Below are positions 6,765 to 11,740 of a DNA stretch of 11,740 nucleotides, piece by piece. Location of the stretch: positions 1 through 11,740 of the forward strand of contig DBXD01000059.1 in assembly GCA_002309425.1 (NCBI GenBank), in the 5' to 3' direction. How positions within the stretch are numbered: the first letter of the stretch is position 1; each line of letters opens with the position of its first letter. Source of the stretch: Cyanobacteria bacterium UBA1221 (lineage in GTDB: Bacteria; Cyanobacteriota; Vampirovibrionia; Gastranaerophilales; Gastranaerophilaceae). The position numbers were made by a program, and so were the translations under genes. The notes beneath the pieces were generated by a model that was not told the DNA's origin, did not search any database, and was given only the letters and a program-made list of their open reading frames with translations.

Positions 6765-7778
6765 TTATGAAACCTGCATTTCTTTTTCAAATCCGAATAA
6801 CGAACTTACGGATTCATCATCATGGATTCTTGCAATTGCCTGAGCCAACAATGGTGCGACCGAGAGCTGCTTAATATTTGACGGCATTTTTTCCATATCC
6901 AGAGGAATTGTATTTGTTACAATACACTCTGTAATCGGAGCAGAACCTAATCTTTCAACGGCCGGTCCTGAGAATACGGGGTGTGTTGCACCTACATATA
7001 TTTCTTTTGCGCCTTTTGATTTAAGTAATTTTGCAGCTTCACAGATTGTTCCTGCTGTGTCAATAATATCATCAAACATCAGACAAACTTTACCTTCAAC
7101 ATCACCAATAACGTTTGTTGCAATAGCTTCGTTGTGTTTATCTCGGCGTTTGTCGATTATTGCAATCGGGCAGTCAAGACGTTTTGCAAAATATCTGGTT
7201 CTGTTAGCACCGCCCATATCGGGAGATACTGCAACCATTTCATCAGGATTTATATTCAAACTTTTAATATAATTTACCAATATAGGTGTTGCAAAAATAT
7301 GGTCAACAAGGATATTAAAGAACCCCTGAATTTGACCTGTGTGCAAATCCATTGCAAGAACTCTGTCCGTACCTGCAGTTGTGAGTAAATCCGCAACAAG
7401 TTTTGCGGTAATGGCTTCACGACCCGAAGTTTTTCTGTCCTGTCTTGCGTACCCGTAATAAGGGATAACTGCGGTAATCGTTTTTGCACTGGCACGTTTA
7501 AACGCATCAATAATAATCAACAATTCCATTAAATTTTCATTAACAGGATTGCACAAAGGCTGAACGATAAAAACGTCATCTCCTCTGACACTTTCTTTAA
7601 CCTGAACATAAATCTCGCCGTCAGAAAAATTCTTTACAACCATAGGTCCGACAGTAGTACCGAGAGAATCCGCTATTTCTTGTGCGAGTTTAGGATTGGA
7701 GCGCCCTGAAAAAAGTTTAATATCGTGAGTAGGGTTAATAGCACGTTCTAACTCCGGAAAAGTCATTTCTAAAGCCAT
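6765..7778 (-). CDS. prs: Ribose-phosphate pyrophosphokinase (PRPP synthetase)
   Basis: The enzyme makes 5-phosphoribosyl diphosphate from ribose 5-phosphate and ATP, the precursor for purine, pyrimidine, histidine, tryptophan and NAD synthesis. The 337 residues carry the class I hallmarks in order: FSDGEIYVQ (51-59), YYGYARQDRK (107-116), DLHTGQIQGFF (144-154), SPDMGGANRTRYFAKRL (185-201), the catalytic flexible loop KRRDKHNEA (210-218) and the PRPP-binding loop DDIIDTAGT (236-244). It is about 20 residues longer than the 317-residue B. subtilis enzyme, with a short extra N-terminus (to about residue 18) and a small C-terminal tail. AAAGGA eight bases before the ATG at 7778 supports the long start, and an internal ATG at codon 5 is less likely. 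It is monocistronic: its own promoter upstream, a terminator downstream. Confidence 0.97.
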   Translation of the reverse strand: MALEMTFPELERAINPTHDIKLFSGRSNPKLAQEIADSLGTTVGPMVVKNFSDGEIYVQVKESVRGDDVFIVQPLCNPVNENLMELLIIIDAFKRASAKTITAVIPYYGYARQDRKTSGREAITAKLVADLLTTAGTDRVLAMDLHTGQIQGFFNILVDHIFATPILVNYIKSLNINPDEMVAVSPDMGGANRTRYFAKRLDCPIAIIDKRRDKHNEAIATNVIGDVEGKVCLMFDDIIDTAGTICEAAKLLKSKGAKEIYVGATHPVFSGPAVERLGSAPITECIVTNTIPLDMEKMPSNIKQLSVAPLLAQAIARIHDDESVSSLFGFEKEMQVS

Positions 7779-7814
7779 GTTGTCAATCCTTTCTTTTTCA
7801 TACAGTGCATTGCT

Positions 7815-7843
7815 ATTATAAAACTTATGCAGATAAAACTCAA
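7815..7843 (-). promoter_or_regulatory. Promoter of prs
   Basis: On the minus strand, TTGAGT (-35, 7838-7843) and a perfect TATAAT (-10, 7815-7820) are separated by 17 bases. This predicts a start about 30 bases upstream of the prs ATG. It lies in the divergent intergenic region shared with the repeat-protein gene. Confidence 0.6.
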
Positions 7844-7883
7844 TTTATCTTTAAGTAATATTACATATAAATTTAAAACATGA

Positions 7884-7917
7884 ACAAAAATTTTTTTGCT
7901 AGTAAGCAAATTTTTGT
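7884..7917. repeat. AT-rich hairpin between the divergent promoters
   Basis: ACAAAAATTT (7884-7893) pairs with AAATTTTTGT (7908-7917), and GCT (7898-7900) with AGC (7905-7907), around an AGTA loop with a four-T bulge on the left arm. It ends one base before the -35 box of the rightward promoter and about 40 bases above the prs -35. It may be a regulator binding site for the repeat-protein gene, or simply an AT-rich palindrome. Confidence 0.4.
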
Positions 7918-7918
7918 G

Positions 7919-7947
7919 TTGAAAAAAAAGGGTTTTTATGTTACAAT
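7919..7947 (+). promoter_or_regulatory. Promoter of the repeat-protein gene
   Basis: TTGAAA (-35, 7919-7924) and TACAAT (-10, 7942-7947) are separated by exactly 17 bases, each five of six to consensus. The predicted start leaves a leader of about 40 bases that ends with AAGGAG (7980-7985), eight bases before the ATG at 7994. The spacer contains an A-tract followed by a T-tract (7922-7937). Confidence 0.65.
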
Positions 7948-7993
7948 ATGGCACATTCGAATAGGATTTATTTTCAAATAAGGAGCTAGGAAT

Positions 7994-10186
7994 ATGGTAA
8001 AAAAGATTACCCAGACAGGGGTTACTTCTTTTGACATCACGGAATCGTCAAAAGATATGACGTATGTGTTCAAAAATGAAACAATTGCAGGAAGTGCAAA
8101 TTTGAATTTTAACCTTCCTGAAAATGCTGAAGTTGGTTTTGCAAGAGATGGTTATGACCTGTATATGACAGTAATATTGGGTGGCAAAGACCCGATGTCT
8201 ATAATAATGGGAGTACCGCCAAAAACTGTTGTTCTGACTATAAAGGACTATTACAAATATGTTGCAGGAAACTTAGACCTTGTTACGGCAGGGGGAGAAA
8301 GTGTTATTTCTATGGAAGCTTTTGAGCACCCGCTTGATTGGGTTGCAGGTAAGTATACAGGAACTTCTGAAGGCGGCGAAATTTTAGGCGGCAGAAAAGC
8401 TAACACCTATGATCTATCTGCTTTGGCTGCCGGAAACGCTCAAATTATATCAGATTTGGGCGGTAACGATAAATATGTATATGAACAGACACCTTCACTG
8501 TTAGTTGAACCTCCTGTTTTCCCGACATTATCACCGACATTGTACCCAACATTGTCACCGACGCTTTCACCGTCTGCTGTACCGGAAATAGATATTAAAG
8601 ATTTCGCCGGTAATGATACATATAATATCAAGGCTCAAATTTCTTCTGACCCATTAATTGTACCATCTATTGGGCCAACACCTGTACCGACACTATCACC
8701 GACATTGTACCCAACATTGTCGCCGACGCTCTCACCGTCTGTTGCACCGGAAGCTTCTATTGAAGATTATGCCGGTAATGATAAATATAATATTGAGGGC
8801 ACGTATATAGAAGTGTATGATCATGCGGGTAAAGACAAATACAATATCCAAAGCAGTGATTTCTACATAAGAGATTTTAACGGCAACGACAAATATACCG
8901 TTTTTCAATCATATGGCCTTATATTTGATTTTAAAGGAAAAGACAAATACGATTTGAGCGGCGGACTATTCGGGCGGTCTGAAGTTGAAATAACTGATGC
9001 TAACGGTAACGATTCATATAAAGTAGAAGATATGATGCATGTAGAAATTACTGACGGCATTCCGGACTCGTCAAAAGCGCTTGCTATTGAGAGCGACAGC
9101 GGAAATGACAAGTATGATATTTCATATACCTATGATGCGGTAATAGAGGATCAATCAGGGAAAGACAAATACAAATTGACTGATATTAATACTTTTAGAG
9201 TATATGACTATGCGGGTAAAGATACCTATACTATTGAAAATCTGGGTATGCCGGATAAATATTCTATGAAAACTATGGTCGGCGGTTTTATCGAAGATTA
9301 TGACGGAGATGATAAATATACCATAAAGAATTCCGCTAGGCTTACTATTAAAGAAGGTAACTATGAATATGGTGTTGGCGGTAATGACAAATATACCGTA
9401 AAAGATTCCGAAATGATTGATATTTATGACTATATTGGAAGCGATAAATATGATGTTTCATCATCTTCTTTCAGTTTCGATATTTATGATTATGACGGAG
9501 ATGATACGTATTCAATCAATAAAGCAGGTGAATTTTATATTTACGATGGTGATGAAGAAGACCACGCATTTGGCGGCGATGACAAATACACTGTCAAAAA
9601 ATCTCAATATTTTGGTATAAATGACAATATGGGTGATGACAGTTATACCCTGAAAGAGAGTTCTTTTGCCACCATAAATGACTTGCAGGGTAATGATAAA
9701 TATGATGTATCAAAGACAAATGTCGTAGTCATTCATGATTCAGAGGGTGATGACAGCTACAAATTTGATAACCTGAAAGGACACTCAGCAACTATAAGTG
9801 ATTTTGAGGGTAATGACAAGCTCGTTATCTCCGGCCTGAAAGCTTCTAATGTCGTATTCGGGCTTGACGTGAGTGCAGGCGGTGCTATATCTAATGATTT
9901 GTTCCTGTTTGACAAAAAACAAACAGGTTATATCAGCATTGAAGATTTCTATGGTAATGGTACTATTGAATCTATCTATGCAGGTAAAAAGGATATTTCC
10001 TCTGCGATGAATTTTGACAGTATGACTGAAATAGCAAGTCAAGTCGCAGGGTGGTTAACCGGATATAATAGCAGCCACGGAACTGACTTTGGGTATGCAA
10101 GCGCTTTTATGGCTTCTTCTGACGTTAGTGCAAGTGATAAGGCAATCTTAATTGCAATATACAATGGCAGCGGTTATTCAGCATAA
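7994..10186 (+). CDS. RTX-like beta-roll repeat protein, probable type I secretion substrate
   Basis: This 730-residue acidic repeat protein is probably extracellular. Residues 1-150 form a non-repetitive N-terminal region without a signal peptide. From 157 to 610 there are 19 copies of G-[N/K/D/S]-D-[K/T/S]-[Y/L], usually preceded by D-x-x and followed by x-[I/V/L]. The core spacing is 18-19 residues, lengthening to 20-32 where loops are inserted; degenerate copies sit near 419 and 654. This resembles hemolysin-type (RTX) calcium-binding repeats, GGxGxDxUx, but with one motif per 18 residues instead of two. Pro-rich inserts occur at 177-198 and 232-253. The C-terminal 90 residues (AMNFDSM to YNGSGYSA) are hydrophobic/Ser-rich without repeats, as expected for a type I secretion signal. 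No transporter genes are nearby. Adhesin, surface-layer or enzyme-less matrix roles are all possible. Confidence 0.75.
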   Translation: MVKKITQTGVTSFDITESSKDMTYVFKNETIAGSANLNFNLPENAEVGFARDGYDLYMTVILGGKDPMSIIMGVPPKTVVLTIKDYYKYVAGNLDLVTAGGESVISMEAFEHPLDWVAGKYTGTSEGGEILGGRKANTYDLSALAAGNAQIISDLGGNDKYVYEQTPSLLVEPPVFPTLSPTLYPTLSPTLSPSAVPEIDIKDFAGNDTYNIKAQISSDPLIVPSIGPTPVPTLSPTLYPTLSPTLSPSVAPEASIEDYAGNDKYNIEGTYIEVYDHAGKDKYNIQSSDFYIRDFNGNDKYTVFQSYGLIFDFKGKDKYDLSGGLFGRSEVEITDANGNDSYKVEDMMHVEITDGIPDSSKALAIESDSGNDKYDISYTYDAVIEDQSGKDKYKLTDINTFRVYDYAGKDTYTIENLGMPDKYSMKTMVGGFIEDYDGDDKYTIKNSARLTIKEGNYEYGVGGNDKYTVKDSEMIDIYDYIGSDKYDVSSSSFSFDIYDYDGDDTYSINKAGEFYIYDGDEEDHAFGGDDKYTVKKSQYFGINDNMGDDSYTLKESSFATINDLQGNDKYDVSKTNVVVIHDSEGDDSYKFDNLKGHSATISDFEGNDKLVISGLKASNVVFGLDVSAGGAISNDLFLFDKKQTGYISIEDFYGNGTIESIYAGKKDISSAMNFDSMTEIASQVAGWLTGYNSSHGTDFGYASAFMASSDVSASDKAILIAIYNGSGYSA
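8522..8587 (+). repeat. Pro-rich insert, copy 1 of a 66-bp direct repeat
   Basis: It encodes residues 177-198 of the repeat protein, including PTLSPTLYPTLSPTLSPS. It matches copy 2 at 61 of 66 bases. Internally it is built from short PTLS/PTLY units with near-identical codons (ccg-aca/acg, tta/ttg/ctt, tca), which suggests expansion by slippage. Confidence 0.9.
8687..8752 (+). repeat. Pro-rich insert, copy 2 of a 66-bp direct repeat
   Basis: It encodes residues 232-253 of the repeat protein. Of the five differences from copy 1, three are silent and two swap a Val-Ala pair near the end (SAVPE versus SVAPE). It is preceded by a further Pro-rich stretch (IVPSIGPTPV) absent from copy 1. The start-to-start distance is 165 bases, an exact multiple of three. 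Confidence 0.9.
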
Positions 10187-10226
10187 AGTATGAATGTTCA
10201 CTTATATAGTAGTATTCTTTATAAAT

Positions 10227-10263
10227 CAACAGGTCGGGTAAAACCCGACCTGTTGTGTTTTTG
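10227..10263 (+). terminator. Strong intrinsic terminator after the repeat-protein gene
   Basis: CAACAGGTCGGG (10227-10238) and CCCGACCTGTTG (10244-10255) form a perfect 12-bp stem with a TAAAA loop, followed by TGTTTTTG. It ends the rightward transcript 40 bases after the stop codon. The gene on the other strand ends at 10284, and the hairpin is preceded by an A-rich run on that side, so it may also stop that convergent transcript, less efficiently. Confidence 0.9.
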
Positions 10264-10283
10264 TATTAATTATCTGGTGTTTT

Positions 10284-10685
10284 TTATTTTTGTTCTTTTT
10301 TCTGGAAATGTTTACGCACTTCCATTCCTCCGCTCATACCTCTAAACATATTTTGAATAGTGTATTTTAAACTATTTGTCAAATTATCCACTGATATATA
10401 TTTCATTTCTTCAGGATATTTAAGTTCTGAACCTTCGTATAAGTTTTCGAAATCGGAGAATAGGTTAACTCCTATTGTTGTTTCTCTAGATCCATTAATT
10501 GCGTACTTTGTTTTATGCGGTGTTATCGTTAAACAAAGTTTATCCTCATCATCACCTATTCGGCTGGCTTGCCATTTCCAGTCCTCTTTATATTGTTCAA
10601 CTAACGGGTTCAGTCTGGGTTCAGCATTAAAAATTTCTAATTGTGCTTTAAAATTTGTTGCCGGGTAATTTTGTTGGATTCTCAT
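10284..10685 (-). CDS. Small protein of unknown function with 'NFKA' N-terminus
   Basis: I do not recognise a family. I choose the ATG at 10685 (133 residues) because AGGAG lies seven bases before it. The longer in-frame ATG at 10718 has no ribosome site, and its extra 11 residues fall in promoter-like AT-rich sequence. The protein begins MRIQQNYPATNFKAQLEIF, with no signal peptide or membrane segment, and ends in a basic, Lys/Gln-rich tail. The middle mixes charged and beta-prone segments (LCLTITPHKTKYAI). A short polar N-terminus leading to an N-F-[K/G]-[A/G] motif is something I associate from memory with many Gastranaerophilales proteins. It sits alone, convergent with the repeat-protein gene and divergent from the binding-protein gene. 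Confidence 0.65.
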   Translation of the reverse strand: MRIQQNYPATNFKAQLEIFNAEPRLNPLVEQYKEDWKWQASRIGDDEDKLCLTITPHKTKYAINGSRETTIGVNLFSDFENLYEGSELKYPEEMKYISVDNLTNSLKYTIQNMFRGMSGGMEVRKHFQKKEQK

Positions 10686-10797
10686 ATTTTTTCTCCTGTT
10701 TTTATATAATATTGTCATTCGTTATAGAACCCGTAAAATTTTAATTTGCTGTATTTTTTGTAAATTATTACATTTATTAACATTAATATCGATTGGT

Positions 10798-10858
10798 CTT
10801 ATTGCCTTATTTTCTTATAGCCCTATTGCCCTGTTGTCCTATTCACAAAACCTTATTT
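10798..10858. repeat. Degenerate CCCTATTG-type tandem pattern
   Basis: The plus strand here is pyrimidine-rich and repeats a loose 7-8-base unit: CTTATTG, CCTTATT, CCCTATTG, CCCTGTTG, TCCTATT, CCTTATT. TATTGCC occurs exactly at 10800-10806 and 10824-10830. It lies just upstream of the binding-protein gene. It could be remains of slippage or a regulatory tract, and no known element is recognised. Confidence 0.3.
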
Positions 10859-10874
10859 ATGGTAAAATCGGATT

Positions 10875-11740
10875 ATGAAGAAATTGGGCTATGTTGTATT
10901 ATTATTGGTATTAATCGGGTTGTTTTTACATTCGTGCGTAAAGATTGACCGCCCTGCTTCAACAACGGATAATTCAACCAAACAGGTAACGGAAGAATTA
11001 TTTTTCAGGGATTATCCGTCACAAATAACCGTAACTAAAAACGGGGTCGATTTTCTGGAATCTCAGGCTCCTGTCGGAAAATTCGGCGGAACACTTATCT
11101 CTTCCACAATCGGCGAGGGCCCGAAAACTTTCAATCCGTTTAATTCAAAAGACAACATATCTTCCACTATGTCGGAAATTATGTATGACGGGCTTTTAAG
11201 CACCCACCCGATTACGGGGCAGCCGATTCCGAAACTCGCAAAAGATTTCTCCGTAAACGGAAACGACTATATAATCCGTTTAAGACGGGGATTAAAATGG
11301 TCTGACGGGAAACCAATAACCGCTGATGATGTTGTTTTTACCTGGCAAAATATTATTTTTGACGGTTTTGGCAACACTTCAACAAGAGATTCTATGGAAA
11401 TTGACGGGCAACTGCCGACTGTCACAAAAATTGATGATTATACGGTGAAATTTACAACTCCAAAACCGTTTGCACCGTTTATAAGAAATTTGTCCACTCC
11501 GATTGCCCCAAAACATATTTTTGAACCGGCAGTCAAAAAAGGTAAAGAATATTTTGACGGGTTTTTATCTACAAACACTCCGCCAGATAAATTCGTGGTA
11601 TCAGGAGCCTTTAAGCTGAAAGAGTACGTTCCGGCTCAACGTGTTGTTTATGAAAGAAATCCAAATTATTACATAATAAATAAAGACGGCAATAAACTTC
11701 CCTATCTTGATAAACTGGTTTATCTTATTGTCGGTGACAT
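10875..11740 (+). CDS. ABC transporter peptide-binding lipoprotein (SBP family 5), N-terminal part
   Basis: The gene runs off the right edge: 288 codons and two bases are visible, and full members have 500-600 residues. MKKLGYVVLLLVLIGLFLHSC is a lipoprotein signal with lipobox L-H-S-C, giving Cys21 as the lipidated residue; His at -2 is uncommon. The mature part matches extracellular solute-binding family 5 (OppA/DppA type). Hallmarks are EIMYDGLLS (101-109), the signature LRRGLKWSDGKPITADDVVF (136-155) and SGAFKLKEYVPAQRVVYERN (243-262), leading to GNKLPYLDKL. It should capture oligopeptides or a similar ligand outside the inner membrane for an ABC importer, whose permease genes would lie beyond the window. 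No good ribosome site precedes the ATG. TAAAAT at 10863-10868 could be a -10 box that places the transcript start at the ATG itself. Confidence 0.9.
   Translation, partial: MKKLGYVVLLLVLIGLFLHSCVKIDRPASTTDNSTKQVTEELFFRDYPSQITVTKNGVDFLESQAPVGKFGGTLISSTIGEGPKTFNPFNSKDNISSTMSEIMYDGLLSTHPITGQPIPKLAKDFSVNGNDYIIRLRRGLKWSDGKPITADDVVFTWQNIIFDGFGNTSTRDSMEIDGQLPTVTKIDDYTVKFTTPKPFAPFIRNLSTPIAPKHIFEPAVKKGKEYFDGFLSTNTPPDKFVVSGAFKLKEYVPAQRVVYERNPNYYIINKDGNKLPYLDKLVYLIVGD

Noticed and set aside
7769..7954. 61-codon minus-strand frame overlapping the prs start
   Set aside because: It spans the predicted prs promoter, has no ribosome site and overlaps prs out of frame. It looks like a chance AT-rich frame.
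8522..8752. CRISPR-like or mobile repeat in the repeat-protein gene
   Set aside because: There are only two copies, in frame and coding Pro-rich peptide, with no array or spacers. Internal duplication explains them.
8440..10042. Opposite-strand and alternative-frame open frames inside the repeat-protein gene
   Set aside because: They are shadows caused by biased codons of the G-N-D-K-Y repeats. None has a ribosome site or family features.
10686..10718. Upstream ATG giving a 144-residue version of the small NFKA protein
   Set aside because: There is no ribosome site before it, while the internal ATG at 10685 has AGGAG at a good distance and the recognisable N-terminal pattern.

Overview
The window is AT-rich bacterial DNA carrying seven complete protein genes, a gene fragment at each edge, one complete but unrecognised secreted-protein gene and a cluster of intergenic palindromic repeats. 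An autotransporter-type outer-membrane barrel at the left edge and a lipoprotein solute-binding protein at the right edge point to a diderm cell. The low GC, a DapL-like aminotransferase, a dnaN gene not next to dnaA, and a small protein with an 'NFKA' N-terminus together fit a gut lineage related to Cyanobacteria (Gastranaerophilales/Vampirovibrionia, formerly Melainabacteria). That placement is inference from gene character, not a database match.

Left part (1-2162): the 3' end of an autotransporter barrel gene with an unusual charged tail (plus strand) converges on dnaN (minus strand). The 444 bp between them hold three different palindromic repeat units plus a short hairpin and no credible gene. 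Middle (2163-7778): a run of minus-strand genes follows: a DapL-like PLP aminotransferase, a YD-repeat (RHS-like) protein with no visible export signal, a small secreted Cys/Gln-rich protein, an M29 metallo-aminopeptidase and ribose-phosphate pyrophosphokinase (prs). The aminopeptidase and the small secreted protein are 11 bp apart and look co-transcribed. prs ends at a clear intrinsic terminator.

Right part (7779-11740): a 215-bp divergent intergenic region has a good sigma-70-type promoter in each direction and an AT-rich hairpin between them. It drives prs leftward and a 730-residue repeat protein rightward. This protein has 19 G-x-D-[K/T/S]-Y motifs at an 18-19-residue period, resembling an RTX calcium-binding beta-roll but with one motif per coil. 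It has two nearly identical Pro/Thr/Ser/Leu insertions, no N-terminal signal peptide and a C-terminal domain of the kind type I secretion substrates carry. A strong terminator follows, then a small convergent minus-strand gene, then the start of a family 5 peptide-binding lipoprotein gene that runs off the window.

Housekeeping genes (dnaN, prs, aminotransferase, aminopeptidase) are thus interspersed with cell-surface genes. The least ordinary content is the repeat protein with its twin Pro-rich inserts and the mosaic of palindromic repeats beside dnaN. I found no tRNA, rRNA, CRISPR array, transposase or riboswitch.
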